A stretch of DNA of 51,200 bases, taken from the NCBI GenBank assembly GCA_031550325.1, contig JAVBOR010000022.1, forward strand, positions 1 to 51,200. Reading direction: 5' to 3'. The DNA comes from JAVBTT01 sp031550325. GTDB taxonomy: Bacteria > Bacillota > Clostridia > Oscillospirales > UBA929. Below, in pieces: positions 7,439 to 16,104 of this stretch; the stretch's first letter is position 1, and each line of letters starts with the position of its first letter. The notes under the pieces are model-generated. The model had not been told where the DNA came from and did no database searches. It was given only the letters and a program-made list of their open reading frames with translations. The position numbers were made by a program, and so were the translations under genes.

Positions 7439-8059
7439 TTACTCCTTTCCAGACGAGCGCGCCAGCATGAGCGCGCGGACATGTTTGCTGGCCTGCTCGG
7501 GCGTCAGCCCGTACCGCAGCCTCAGCGCGTCGGACAGCGCGAGCATTTGGCCGGGCTCTCCTGATAAGAGCTCCAGCTCAAGCTCCAAAAGCCGTGCGGT
7601 TTTCCCCGAGGCGCGCAGGACGCCGCGGTCAATGGCCATCTCCACTACCGATCGGTCGGGAAGCCTCAGCCCGGCAAAGCGGCGCAGAAACTCGACCCTG
7701 CAGCTCTCGTCAAAACCGCCGAGCTCCAGAAGCTCGGACGGAGCTCCGCCGGCGACTAAAAGCGGGATGGCTGCTTCTATGGAATCAGCGTGTGCCTGAA
7801 CCTCCTGACGCACTAAAAGCGCGTCCCGCGACGTGCCGCGCGCCTTAAAAGCAGCCACACTGACGCCGTTTTCACTGCGCAGACGAAGCGACCACTTGTT
7901 GCGCTGCATCACATGTCCGGGGGTGTCGAAATAGCGCGAAAGCATGTCAACGTCCCGCCAGCCGTCCAGCATCAGGCTGTGCACCTCGCTGTCACGCTCG
8001 AGTCTGGACGCTGTTTCTTCGCTGTCCACGCGCAGCTTGATCTCGATCTCCATCGCCAT
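7439..8059 (-). CDS. CYTH-domain protein (triphosphate tunnel metalloenzyme)
   Basis: A 206-residue CYTH protein. The diagnostic ExExK motif is at the N-terminus (MEIEIKL), and conserved basic and acidic residues recur on later strands (KWSLRLRSEN, AFKARG, VEMAIDRG, LELELE). Family members hydrolyse inorganic triphosphate or nucleoside triphosphates or act as class IV adenylate cyclases; most bacterial ones of this size are triphosphatases. The ATG at 8059, eight bases after AGGAG, is chosen over 8083; an ATG at 8053 is also possible. First gene of a two-gene operon with the CPBP protease. Confidence 0.85.
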   Translation of the reverse strand: MAMEIEIKLRVDSEETASRLERDSEVHSLMLDGWRDVDMLSRYFDTPGHVMQRNKWSLRLRSENGVSVAAFKARGTSRDALLVRQEVQAHADSIEAAIPLLVAGGAPSELLELGGFDESCRVEFLRRFAGLRLPDRSVVEMAIDRGVLRASGKTARLLELELELLSGEPGQMLALSDALRLRYGLTPEQASKHVRALMLARSSGKE

Positions 8060-8115
8060 GGAGTTCTCTCCTCTCCCGGCCAACGGCCCCGCGCCGTGCG
8101 CAAAGTACCTCCTAT

Positions 8116-8144
8116 AGGATACATCAAGGCGCGCAATTATTCAA
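8116..8144 (-). promoter_or_regulatory. Promoter of the CYTH-CPBP operon
   Basis: TTGAAT (8144-8139), 17 bases and TATCCT (8121-8116) on the minus strand lie about 57 bases before the CYTH start. It is back to back with spoIIE, so the 165-base gap serves both directions. Confidence 0.5.
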
Positions 8145-8186
8145 GTCCGACGCCATTTTCCGACGAAAACAGCATAGCCGCCCCTG

Positions 8187-8192
8187 TATAAT
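8187..8192 (+). promoter_or_regulatory. Candidate spoIIE -10 box
   Basis: A perfect TATAAT lies 32 bases before the spoIIE ATG with no good -35 at the usual spacing. This is the pattern of a promoter needing an activator, and spoIIE is activated by Spo0A~P in Bacillus. An imperfect Spo0A-box-like CGACGAA (5 of 7 to TGTCGAA) occurs at 8161-8167. Suggestive only. Confidence 0.3.
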
Positions 8193-8224
8193 CGCAGATA
8201 TCGGTGATGTTGGGGGCGGTACAT

Positions 8225-10585
8225 ATGAAAAGAAGACAGTTGGCCGGAGGAGGCCTCAGCGGCGGCTGGGAAAAGGTCGGACAAGCCGTCGGCGCGCATC
8301 CGTCACTCGTGCGCGCGGGAGTCTGCGCGCTGCGCTTTTTGGCGGGGTTCCTGCTCTCACGGGCGGTGATTTTTGAAGAGTGCGCTCCGTTCGGCGTGGG
8401 GTTTGTGGCAGCGTCCGGTTCGGGCGCCGGCGGCCTGTTTTCACTGTTGGGCGCTGTCTGCGGGTACATGTCGCTGTGGGGAGACCTGGAGAGCCTGAAA
8501 TACGTCGCCGTTCTGGTGCTGGTCTTCTGCGCGGCGTTTGTGTTCAGGGGGACGGCGGCTGCCAGACGCGTTTTCTTTGTCCCGGTCGTCACGCTGATCA
8601 CCGGGGCGCTGATCGGACTCGTGTTCGTTCTCGGACAGGGCTTTTCAGCGGTCGAACTGCTGTTGTTCGTGACGGAGCTGACGCTTATGGCGGCTGGTTC
8701 CTACTTTTATAAGGTGGCCCTTGACGGCGCGCAGGAGGAGGGCGACCTGCGCCGCTCGATAGGGCAGCTTGTACTCATGGCGACGCTCCTGCTGTCGCTG
8801 TCAGGCTGGGTGATGTTCGGCGTCGTGCATCCGGCGCGGGTTTTTGCCTGTGTTTTCGTCCTGCAAAGCGCCCATCAGGGCGGGGTAGGCGTGGGCAGCG
8901 CCACGGGGCTGGCCGTCGGTCTGGCCATCGACATGGGCATGGGCAGGCCGTTTTTCTCGATGGCCTACGGCGTCTCGGGCCTGCTGGCGGGGATGTTCCA
9001 GCGCAGAAACAAGCTCGTGACGGCCATCCTGTTCGTCATCACCTGCGGCGTGGCAGCGCTGTGGGCGGGCGACGCCGCGCTGCGCAACGCCACGCTGTTT
9101 GAGACGTTTATCGCATCAGTTCTGTTCATGCTGATCCCCGAAAAGGGAGGGGCGCGGTCCATCAGAAGCCTGGAAAGCGACGTGCGCACACGCGAGCATG
9201 ACGGAAAGCGCATGCAGAATTACGTAAGGCGCAGGCTGGAAAACTCATCCTCGGCCTTCCGCGAGGTGTATGAGTCCCTGCAGGGCGTGTTTGACGGCCT
9301 TGGAAGGCAGCGCAACGACAACGACATCGCCACGGTGTTTGACCGAACGGCTGAAAAGGTCTGCCGCCGCTGCGCCGTGCGGGCTACATGCTGGAACCGC
9401 GACGCGCAGGCGACCGCCGCCGCGTTGTCCGACGCGACCGTAAAGCTGAACAAAAAGGGCACTGTGGACGCCGAGGACTTTCCAGCGCACTTTGCCGCGC
9501 GCTGTGTCCAGCTTGGCAAGTTTACACAGACCGCAAACGACGAAATGAGCGTGATGCTGATCCGCCGGCAATACAAAAGCCGCCTGGCGGAAAGCCGGGC
9601 GCAGGTCTGCAGGCAGTACTCGGAGATGTCGCGCATTTTGACCCACGTTGCCGCGGAGGTCGGGCAGGGGGTGAGCTTTGACGAAGAGGCCGAGCGACGG
9701 CTGGGCCGCTACCTGCGCGGCAACAAGCTGGCCCTGACGGCGCAGGTCTATCGCGACGCTGCCGGACGCCGGTGGGTCGAGATGGAGGGCGACCGCGCGG
9801 GTGAGCTGCTCAGGGGCGGTGGCGAGACGCTGATTAAACAGATCGGGATGTGTGTGGGCTTTCCAGTCTCTCTGCCGGAGCAGGTGGTCAACCCCAAGGG
9901 AGAGCGCCTGATCTTCTCCGAGGTCGAATGCTTTGCGGCAACGCTTGGCGTGGCCTCCCATCGCAAAAAGGGCGAGGAGGTCAGCGGGGACAGCGGCACC
10001 TATTTTAAAACGGCAGAGGGCAAGCTGTTTGTCCTCTTGTCCGACGGCATGGGCAGCGGCAGAGAGGCCGCGGTGGGGTCCTCGCAGGCCATCCGCCTGC
10101 TCGAGCGTTTTTTGCGCGCGGGCATTCAGCCTGAAATCGCGCTGGAGACGCTCAACTCGTCGCTGGTGCTCAAGGGAGAGGGCGGCCTTGTCACGGTGGA
10201 TCTGCTGATTTGCGATCTGCTGACCGGCGAGGCAAGATTCTTTAAAAACGGCGCGTCCACCACATATGCCAAAAAAGCCAGAAAGGTGCATCGCATCAAC
10301 GGCAAGACGCTTCCCGTCGGCGTCGGCCTGCAGACGGCGGGAGCACCCGATATGACCAGCATGATGCTGCAAAGCGGCGAACTCGTCACGATGGTTTCGG
10401 ACGGCGTCATCGGGGCGGAGGGGGACGGCTGGCTCGTGCAGACGCTGCAGGCTTACGAGGACTCCTCACCAAAGGCGCTGGCATCCGAAATCCTGCGGCA
10501 GGCGGCGTTGAGACAGGACGGAACGGACGACATGACGGTCATCGTGCTGGAGCTCGACAGGAGAAAAGAAACAGAACTGGAATAG
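8225..10585 (+). CDS. spoIIE: Stage II sporulation protein E (PP2C phosphatase)
   Basis: A 786-residue membrane phosphatase that, in model spore formers, helps place the asymmetric septum and dephosphorylates SpoIIAA to release sigma-F in the forespore. Roughly ten hydrophobic helices fill the first 300 residues, then a central regulatory region with a Cys-containing stretch (CRRCAVRATC), then a C-terminal PP2C domain. Metal-binding aspartates lie in LLSDGMGSG (about residue 603), MVSDGV and GTDDMTVIV. Normal length. The ATG at 8225, preceded by a G-rich ribosome-binding site, is preferred to GTG 8204. Direct evidence for endospore formation. Confidence 0.96.
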   Translation: MKRRQLAGGGLSGGWEKVGQAVGAHPSLVRAGVCALRFLAGFLLSRAVIFEECAPFGVGFVAASGSGAGGLFSLLGAVCGYMSLWGDLESLKYVAVLVLVFCAAFVFRGTAAARRVFFVPVVTLITGALIGLVFVLGQGFSAVELLLFVTELTLMAAGSYFYKVALDGAQEEGDLRRSIGQLVLMATLLLSLSGWVMFGVVHPARVFACVFVLQSAHQGGVGVGSATGLAVGLAIDMGMGRPFFSMAYGVSGLLAGMFQRRNKLVTAILFVITCGVAALWAGDAALRNATLFETFIASVLFMLIPEKGGARSIRSLESDVRTREHDGKRMQNYVRRRLENSSSAFREVYESLQGVFDGLGRQRNDNDIATVFDRTAEKVCRRCAVRATCWNRDAQATAAALSDATVKLNKKGTVDAEDFPAHFAARCVQLGKFTQTANDEMSVMLIRRQYKSRLAESRAQVCRQYSEMSRILTHVAAEVGQGVSFDEEAERRLGRYLRGNKLALTAQVYRDAAGRRWVEMEGDRAGELLRGGGETLIKQIGMCVGFPVSLPEQVVNPKGERLIFSEVECFAATLGVASHRKKGEEVSGDSGTYFKTAEGKLFVLLSDGMGSGREAAVGSSQAIRLLERFLRAGIQPEIALETLNSSLVLKGEGGLVTVDLLICDLLTGEARFFKNGASTTYAKKARKVHRINGKTLPVGVGLQTAGAPDMTSMMLQSGELVTMVSDGVIGAEGDGWLVQTLQAYEDSSPKALASEILRQAALRQDGTDDMTVIVLELDRRKETELE

Positions 10586-10639
10586 ACCGCCCGTTTTAGG
10601 GAAATAATACCGACAGAAATCCCAAACTGGAGCGTGAGT

Positions 10640-10900
10640 ATGTTGGTGAAAGGGTTGTCCAGGCGTGTCGTCGTCGTCCGGTTCCCTGAGACAAAAGCGT
10701 TTGAACAGGCAATTTTCGTGTTGAGGGAGGAATGCCCTCCGGGTGTGAGCGCTGATCAAATTGTCAAAGAGGCCTGTTTTGTGGCCAACGGATACGTCTA
10801 CAAGCCCCTAAAAAAGCGTGGGCTGCCCCCGGTGGCGTATATTGCCGCTGGCGCGCTGAGCACAGGGCTGGCCTGGCTTCTGAGCGTCCTGCTTGTGTAA
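10640..10900 (+). CDS. Small membrane protein downstream of spoIIE
   Basis: An 86-residue hypothetical. A conserved-looking N-terminus (GLSRRVVVVRFPETKAFEQA) is followed by a Lys/Pro stretch and one C-terminal membrane helix (about residues 66-86, YIAAGALSTGLAWLLSVLLV). The ATG at 10640, seven bases after GGAG, fits better than GTG 10634, which sits on the ribosome-binding site. It lies 54 bases after spoIIE on the same strand with a strong terminator right after it, so it is probably cotranscribed with spoIIE and could be sporulation-linked. Family not recognised. Confidence 0.65.
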   Translation: MLVKGLSRRVVVVRFPETKAFEQAIFVLREECPPGVSADQIVKEACFVANGYVYKPLKKRGLPPVAYIAAGALSTGLAWLLSVLLV

Positions 10901-11334
10901 ACAAAGCGCAGAAAGCCATTTGCGGTATGTGACCGCAAATGGCTTTCTGCGCTTTCAGACTGTCAAAGAACCTTTGGTTCTCAGCCTGTAGACAAAGGCC
11001 GCCTCTTCGTTCCTTTGCGCAAAACCACGTCGAGCCTGACGCCGAAGGCGGAGGGTCCCTGCTGGACTGAAATAAGAAGAGCCGAGCGCCCGAGCAGGGA
11101 GGCTTGGAGCCTGGAGTCGTTTTGAAGCGCACGCGCCCCGAATGGGCGACCGGTTCAAAAGCCGCAAGGCGAAGGACGACCGCCCGCGAGGACGAATGAG
11201 GCTTGACAGGCGAAAAATATTAGAACCACTACGCTTTCATGGATTCACTTCGGGAAAGCGTTTCTTTTCGCGCCTTCGCAAAGACGCGAGCCAAACCCCC
11301 GCTTTGTCCAAGAACTATACGTTCTTGGACAGGA
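10901..11334. repeat. Convergent pair of mosaic 3'-end repeats
   Basis: This 434-base gap between the convergent spoIIE operon and malQ has no credible gene. A left-hand copy starts at 10958 (CTGTCAAAGAACC, then an incomplete partner GGTTCT). A right-hand copy, read from malQ on the minus strand, runs from the TGTCCAAGAAC/GTTCTTGGACA hairpin (11305-11331), through the CGCCTTCGCAAAGACGCG module (about 11269-11289) and the GGATTCACTTCGG loop hairpin with stem ACGCTTTC/GAAAGCGT (11233-11262), to the long module whose core CAGGCTCGACGTG lies on the minus strand near 11030-11042. The order matches the copies at 27860-27990 and 50905-51106. Confidence 0.65.
10903..10955 (+). terminator. Long perfect terminator hairpin after the spoIIE operon
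   Basis: A 24-bp perfect inverted repeat (10903-10926 with 10932-10955) has a five-base loop and starts two bases after a stop codon. No long U-tract follows, and A/T-rich ends on both sides may allow either direction. The TGTCAAAGAACC repeat begins immediately after it. Confidence 0.75.
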
Positions 11335-12831
11335 TTATTTATCCGGCAGCCGCCGGTAAACCTGTGTAATCCTGCGCAGCCGCTGGGCGACCTCGTCGTT
11401 GAGGGCCTCCTCCCGCACGCGCCAGCGCCAGTTCAGCCCACCCAAGGTCGAGGGCTTGTTCATGCGCGCGTCCGCGCCCAGACCCAGGATGTCCTGCAGC
11501 GGCGCCATGGCAAGCCCCGCCGGGCAGCCCCAGACGGATTTCACCGCGCCCCAGGCGAGCCCTTCTTCGACGCGCAGCCGCATATACTCCCCGGCAAACT
11601 CCCGCTCGGCCTCATTGGCCTCGTCGGTCAGCCACTCCACAAAAGTCGGCGCGTCGTGCGTCGAGGTGTACGCCACGCGAAACGGAGGGATCTTGTGCGG
11701 CAGGTACAGGCTCTCTCCTTCCGGATCAAAGCCATAGATCAACACGCTCATGCCCGGAAGCCCGGACTTGCCGATAAAGCTCCACGCCGCCTCATCCAGA
11801 TCGCCCAGATCCTCGGCGATGATGTCCAGCTTGGGGAAAGCAGCCTTCAGCGCGCGCACGAGCTTGAGCCCCGGCCCTTTGCGCCAGCAGCCGCCCAGAG
11901 CCGTGTCCTCTCCAGCGCCAACCTCCCAATAGGTGTGAAAGCCCCTGAAGTGGTCGATGCGCACCACGTCGCACAGCGTGCGCGTATGGCGGATGCGGTC
12001 GATCCACCAGGCAAAGCCGTCCAACTCGTGAACCTTCCAGTTGTAGAGCGGATTGCCCCAAAGCTGGCCGGTTTCAGAGTAAAGATCGGGAGGAACGCCC
12101 GCCACCACGCTCGGGCGGCCCGGCCCTGACAGCAAAAACAGGCGGCTCTCCGCCCAGACCTCAACGCTGTCCTCCGACACATAGATCGGCACGTCGCCGA
12201 TGATCAAGATCCCCTTTTCGCGGGCATAGTCCCGAAGCTGCGTCCACTGCGTGAAAAAGAGATACTGCATAAACTCGTAAAACGCGCATTCATCGCAAAG
12301 CTCAGTCCTGGCGCTCCTCATCGCCTTCGGCTCGCGGGCGAGCAGATCCTTGTCGGGCCACTCGGAAAGCGGGAGCATGCCAAACCGCGCCTTGATTGCC
12401 ATGAACAGCGCATAGTCGGGCAGCCAGTCGGCCTGCGCCCGCCGGAACGCCGCCAGCTCTCCGGCCAGCTTTTCCCGCCCGCGCGCAAAAGCAGCGCGCA
12501 AAAGCGGCAGCCTTGTCTGATAAAGCGCGTCATAGTCCACGTGGTCGGGGGGCCGCCTGACGGCATCGGCCTCGCCCTGCTCAAGCATGCCGGTCTCTAC
12601 GAGCAGATCCAGGTCGATGAAATAGGGGTTTCCCGCCCGCGTTGAGCAGCTTTGATAGGGGGAATCCCCAAACCCGGTGGGCGAAAGAGGCAGGATCTGC
12701 CAATACCGTTGGCCGGCCTTTTGCAAGAAGTCGATAAACGTGCGCGCGCCCGCGCCCAGCGATCCGATGCCATAGGCGTTGGGCAGGGACGACACATGCA
12801 GCACAACGCCGGAAGCCCTTTTTTCAAGCAA
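11335..12831 (-). CDS. malQ: 4-alpha-glucanotransferase (amylomaltase), GH77
   Basis: A 498-residue cytosolic enzyme that transfers maltosyl or longer glucan units between alpha-1,4-glucans in glycogen and maltodextrin metabolism. The opening ASGVVLHVSSLPNAYGIGSLG is typical. Catalytic GH77 regions are visible: RIDHFRGF with the nucleophile Asp, IIAEDLGDL with the acid/base Glu, and TSTHDAPTF with the third carboxylate. Full length for the family. The start is TTG at 12831, just after a GGAGGAGGAG ribosome-binding site. It follows trkH by 25 bases; no maltose transporter or phosphorylase gene lies nearby. Confidence 0.94.
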   Translation of the reverse strand: MLEKRASGVVLHVSSLPNAYGIGSLGAGARTFIDFLQKAGQRYWQILPLSPTGFGDSPYQSCSTRAGNPYFIDLDLLVETGMLEQGEADAVRRPPDHVDYDALYQTRLPLLRAAFARGREKLAGELAAFRRAQADWLPDYALFMAIKARFGMLPLSEWPDKDLLAREPKAMRSARTELCDECAFYEFMQYLFFTQWTQLRDYAREKGILIIGDVPIYVSEDSVEVWAESRLFLLSGPGRPSVVAGVPPDLYSETGQLWGNPLYNWKVHELDGFAWWIDRIRHTRTLCDVVRIDHFRGFHTYWEVGAGEDTALGGCWRKGPGLKLVRALKAAFPKLDIIAEDLGDLDEAAWSFIGKSGLPGMSVLIYGFDPEGESLYLPHKIPPFRVAYTSTHDAPTFVEWLTDEANEAEREFAGEYMRLRVEEGLAWGAVKSVWGCPAGLAMAPLQDILGLGADARMNKPSTLGGLNWRWRVREEALNDEVAQRLRRITQVYRRLPDK

Positions 12832-12856
12832 GGTGACTCCTCCTCCACGATCAGGT

Positions 12857-14302
12857 TCAGCGCTTTCTCCATGTTCCGGGCATGAGCAGAACCAGGATAG
12901 GGAAGATCTCCAGCCTCCCCACGAGCATACACATCGACAGCACCAGTTTGGACAGCACGGAAAAGCTCCCGAAGTTCCCTGTCGGGCCCACCAGCGCGAG
13001 GCCTGGGCCGATGTTGGAGATGCAGGAGATGACCGCCGTCAGATTGGTGACAAAGTCGAAATTGTCCAGCGACACCACGAGGGCCGCGCCGGCGATGATA
13101 AAGATGTAGGCCGAGAAAAACTGCGACACGCCGCGCAGGACGTCCTCTCCCATGGCGGCGCCGTCGACGCGCACTAGGCAAACAGAGCGCGGGTGGATGA
13201 TCTTGCGCGCCTCGCGGACAATGGACTTGCAAAGCACGCTCACGCGAATCATCTTCACGCCGCCGCCGGTTGACCCCGCCGACGCGCCGGCCAGCATCAG
13301 CACGACCAGGATTCCCTTGGACAGCTCCGGCCACAGATTAAAGTCCGTCGTCGCGTAGCCTGTGGTGGTCATGACCGAGGAAACCTGGAAAAACGCGTGG
13401 TTCAGCGCCATGCCGACGGAGGAGTATTGCGGCAGGATGTTGGCCGTGATGATCGCCGTGGAGACTACGGCAAAGCCCAAATAGAGCTTGAGCTCACTGT
13501 TTGTGCGCAGCTTGGTGAACTGGCGCTTGATGATCTGGAAATACACAAGGAAGTTGACGCCGAACAGCAGCATGAACACCCCGATGATGACGTCGATCGC
13601 CACGCTGTTGTACGCGCCGATGCTGGCGTTGCGGATGGAAAAGCCGCCCGTGCCCGCCGAGCCGAAGGAGTGTACGACACTGTCGTACAGCGGCATGCCC
13701 GCGATAAGCAGCGCGATGATCTCGGCTGCCGTCATCGCGGCGTAAATGGCGTATAGAATCTTGGCCGTGTTGCCAATGCGCGGAACCAGCTTCGAGGGCG
13801 ACGGGCCGGGAGACTCGGCGCGCAGGAGCTGAATGGACCGCTCGCCGAGCGAGGGCAGCAGCGCCATAAACAGGATCAGCACGCCCATGCCGCCAATCCA
13901 GTGCGTAAACGACCGCCAGAACAAAATGCCGCGCGGCAGAAGCTCTACCTCGGCCAGAATAGACGCGCCTGTGGTGGTGAACCCTGAAATTGTCTCGAAG
14001 ATGCAGTCCACCATGTTGGGGATGGCCCCGCTGAAGAAGAACGGCAGCGCGCCAAAAAACGACAGCAGGATCCACGACAGCGCCACAATGACAAACCCTT
14101 CGCGGGCCTGCAGCCCCAGGGCCGGCTTGCGTGAAAAAAAAGCCATCACGAGCCCGACGCCGGCTGTAATCAGGGCCGAAAGCGCGAACGCCTTCCAGTC
14201 CTGCTGCCGGTATCCCAGTGAAATAAAAATCGGCAGCAGCAGCGCTGCCGCCTCCAGCAGCAATATATTGGAGGTTATGCGCGTCACCAGTCTAATGTTC
14301 AT
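12857..14302 (-). CDS. trkH: Trk-type potassium transporter, membrane subunit
   Basis: A 481-residue polytopic protein, the K+-translocating subunit of a Trk/Ktr system. Four pseudo-repeated pore loops carry filter motifs: GFTTTGAS, SAGTGGFS, MTTTGYAT and a degenerate fourth (SNIGPGLA). ASAGSTGGGVKM is the conserved segment before the last repeat. Length fits TrkH/KtrB. The ATG at 14302 overlaps the trkA stop by four bases (ATGA), so the gating and pore subunits are made from one coupled message. Confidence 0.94.
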   Translation of the reverse strand: MNIRLVTRITSNILLLEAAALLLPIFISLGYRQQDWKAFALSALITAGVGLVMAFFSRKPALGLQAREGFVIVALSWILLSFFGALPFFFSGAIPNMVDCIFETISGFTTTGASILAEVELLPRGILFWRSFTHWIGGMGVLILFMALLPSLGERSIQLLRAESPGPSPSKLVPRIGNTAKILYAIYAAMTAAEIIALLIAGMPLYDSVVHSFGSAGTGGFSIRNASIGAYNSVAIDVIIGVFMLLFGVNFLVYFQIIKRQFTKLRTNSELKLYLGFAVVSTAIITANILPQYSSVGMALNHAFFQVSSVMTTTGYATTDFNLWPELSKGILVVLMLAGASAGSTGGGVKMIRVSVLCKSIVREARKIIHPRSVCLVRVDGAAMGEDVLRGVSQFFSAYIFIIAGAALVVSLDNFDFVTNLTAVISCISNIGPGLALVGPTGNFGSFSVLSKLVLSMCMLVGRLEIFPILVLLMPGTWRKR

Positions 14303-15660
14303 AGTTCGGCAAAGATGTCGTCGAGCTGAGCAATCGGCTCGTTTCGCGAGAGCAGCACGACCGAGTCTCCCGCCTCTATGTGATCATTGCCGTCGGGAAT
14401 GATGATGCGCCCATGGCGCACAATAATGCCCACAAGAATCCCGCTCTTCAGGCGCGCCTGCTTGAAGGGCCTGCCCAGATTGGCCGTCGTCTTTCCCGCA
14501 ACGAACTCCATCGCCTCGACCTTGCCGCCGACAATGCGGTACAGCGTCTCCATGACGGCGCCCTCGGTGGCCTGCAGTCCGCGCACGAGATGAATGATCT
14601 GCCCGGAGGTGATCTGCTTCGGGCTGACCACGCTGTCGAGGCCAAGCGTGCGTACGACGCCCGCGTAGTTTTGGCGGTTGGATTTGGCCACCACCTGCCG
14701 CACGCCGGCCTGCAGGGCGCACAGCGCGATCATCAGGTTGTCCTCGTCGCGGTCGGTCAGCGCGACAAATCCGTCATAGGAGGTCAGGTTCTCGTTGTGC
14801 AGCACGTCTATGTCGGTGCCGTCGGCATTGATGATGATGGCCTCGGGGATCTCCTCGGCCAAAAGCTCTGCCGTGACGGGGTTGACCTCAATCAGCTTGA
14901 CTTTGACGCCCATCTTGATGAGCAGCGCGGACAGATAGCGCGCAATACGCCCTCCGCCGACAATGAGGACATCGCGGATGGGCGAGGCGTTGCGGCCCAG
15001 TCCTTTAAAAAAGTGGGTGATCGACGTGAGCTCGCCGACGACGTAGATCCTGTCCCCGGCCTCGAACACGGTGTTTCCGTCGGGGATAAACGCGTCGTCG
15101 CCGCGCTCGCAAGCGCAGAACAGCACCGACTCGGGCAGCCTCCGGCGCAGCGAGGCCAATCTCGTGCCCACCACAAAATCGTCGGCTGCTGCTACAAAGC
15201 CCACCATCTCTACGCGCCCGCGCACAAACAGCTCGATTGCCGTCGCCCCCGGAAAGCGCAATAGCCGCGAAATCTCCGCGGCTGTGGCCTGTTCGGGATT
15301 GATGACCATGTTGATGTCCAGCTCCCGCTTGATGCTGCTGATGTCGCGCGCGTATTCAGGGTCGCGGATGCGCGCCACAGTATATTTCGCGCCCAGCCGC
15401 TTGGCGGTCAGGCAACACACCATGTTCATCTCGTCGCCTGACGTCGCGGCAATAATCAAATCGGCCTCCTCCACGCCGGCCTCCCGCAGGACGCTGCCTC
15501 GCATTCCATTGCCCTTGACGCACATGACGTCCAGGTGTTCAATGGCCTTGCGCAGCGCATCAGCGTTTTTGTCAATGACCACGAGGTCGTGGTCTTCCTG
15601 CGAGAGTTGCTCCGCCAGGGTGTAGCCCACTTTGCCATCGCCGACTATGATAATTTTCAA
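14299..15660 (-). CDS. trkA: Trk potassium uptake regulator, NAD-binding
   Basis: A 453-residue peripheral subunit that gates TrkH in response to nucleotide. It has the tandem design of TrkA: two RCK_N Rossmann domains (IIIVGDGKVGYTLAEQL at the N-terminus and VLIVGGGRIARYLSALL near residue 230), each followed by an RCK_C domain. The TTG at 15660, giving the family-typical MKIIIVG start, lies nine bases after AAGGGG. A TTG two codons upstream (15666) would be too close to it. First gene of a trkA-trkH-malQ operon. Confidence 0.94.
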   Translation of the reverse strand: MKIIIVGDGKVGYTLAEQLSQEDHDLVVIDKNADALRKAIEHLDVMCVKGNGMRGSVLREAGVEEADLIIAATSGDEMNMVCCLTAKRLGAKYTVARIRDPEYARDISSIKRELDINMVINPEQATAAEISRLLRFPGATAIELFVRGRVEMVGFVAAADDFVVGTRLASLRRRLPESVLFCACERGDDAFIPDGNTVFEAGDRIYVVGELTSITHFFKGLGRNASPIRDVLIVGGGRIARYLSALLIKMGVKVKLIEVNPVTAELLAEEIPEAIIINADGTDIDVLHNENLTSYDGFVALTDRDEDNLMIALCALQAGVRQVVAKSNRQNYAGVVRTLGLDSVVSPKQITSGQIIHLVRGLQATEGAVMETLYRIVGGKVEAMEFVAGKTTANLGRPFKQARLKSGILVGIIVRHGRIIIPDGNDHIEAGDSVVLLSRNEPIAQLDDIFAEL

Positions 15661-15706
15661 CGCCAATAGCCCCTTGTTCTATAAGATTTTCCAGACCGCT
15701 TACCCC

Positions 15707-15734
15707 AGTATACCACGCGCAACTTTTTTTTCAA
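15707..15734 (-). promoter_or_regulatory. trkA operon promoter
   Basis: TTGAAA (15734-15729), a 16-base spacer and TATACT (15712-15707) on the minus strand, about 45 bases before the trkA start. The TTGTAT (15739-15744) and TACAAT (15764-15769) boxes of the divergent small ORF lie next to it, although their 19-base spacing is long. Confidence 0.6.
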
Positions 15735-15801
15735 GGGGTTGTATAAAGAATCCCTTCCGGGGTTACAATACCTCCAGAATCTTCCATAGGGAGGTGAGCG
15801 T

Positions 15802-15879
15802 ATGTCCAAAAAGAAAAAGGCCAAGAACACGCCGTCCAGACCTGAAGAAAAGTCAACAACGTCCAACCAGGCAAACTAA
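15802..15879 (+). CDS. 25-residue Lys-rich peptide
   Basis: ATG at 15802 follows GGGAGG by seven bases, an ideal ribosome-binding site. The product is MSKKKKAKNTPSRPEEKS followed by seven polar residues: highly basic at the N-terminus, with no hydrophobic segment. The ribosome-binding site and its location between a candidate promoter (15739-15769) and hairpins (15903-15924, 16105-16130) argue that it is translated. No family is recognised. Its mRNA probably continues through the structured repeat at 15952-16088, so the peptide could be incidental to an RNA function. Confidence 0.55.
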   Translation: MSKKKKAKNTPSRPEEKSTTSNQAN

Positions 15880-15902
15880 TCGGCGCCTGGGCATAACCAT
15901 TT

Positions 15903-15924
15903 CCCCTCAGATCTTTCTGAGGGG
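15903..15924 (+). terminator. CCCCTCAGA / TCTGAGGGG hairpin
   Basis: A perfect 9-bp stem with loop TCTT, 23 bases after the small ORF. No U-tract follows, so it may be a leaky terminator. A near-identical hairpin (16105-16130) lies on the other side of the repeat at 15952-16088, so the two flank it like borders. Confidence 0.45.
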
Positions 15925-15951
15925 ATTAGCCTGTCCAAAACCTGCAGGCCC

Positions 15952-16088
15952 AGGCTGATGACAGAGTCTTTCCCGACCCGAAGCCGCGCAGCGGCGAGTT
16001 GTAAAATTCGGAGGATTGGCGCCGCGTCCACGCCCTATCGCGGCGAGATGTTTCGAATCTTCTGGTCGGGAAAGCTTTGGAATCGCGA
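15952..16088 (+). repeat. Structured repeat F, copy 1
   Basis: Nested stems: outer CTTTCCCGACC (15968-15978) with GGTCGGGAAAG (16064-16074), middle CCGAA (15978-15982) with TTCGG (16007-16011), an apical GGCGA loop, and an extra GCCGCG/CGCGGC hairpin (16021-16044). The flanks AGGCTGATGACA and GCTTTGGAATCGC are shared with copy 2 at 38364-38467. Paired bases differ between copies in a compensatory way. G-U pairs near the apical loop form only if the plus strand is the RNA, consistent with transcription from the 25-residue ORF side. Confidence 0.7.
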
Positions 16089-16104
16089 CTGCTGGCCCAG
16101 GCTG

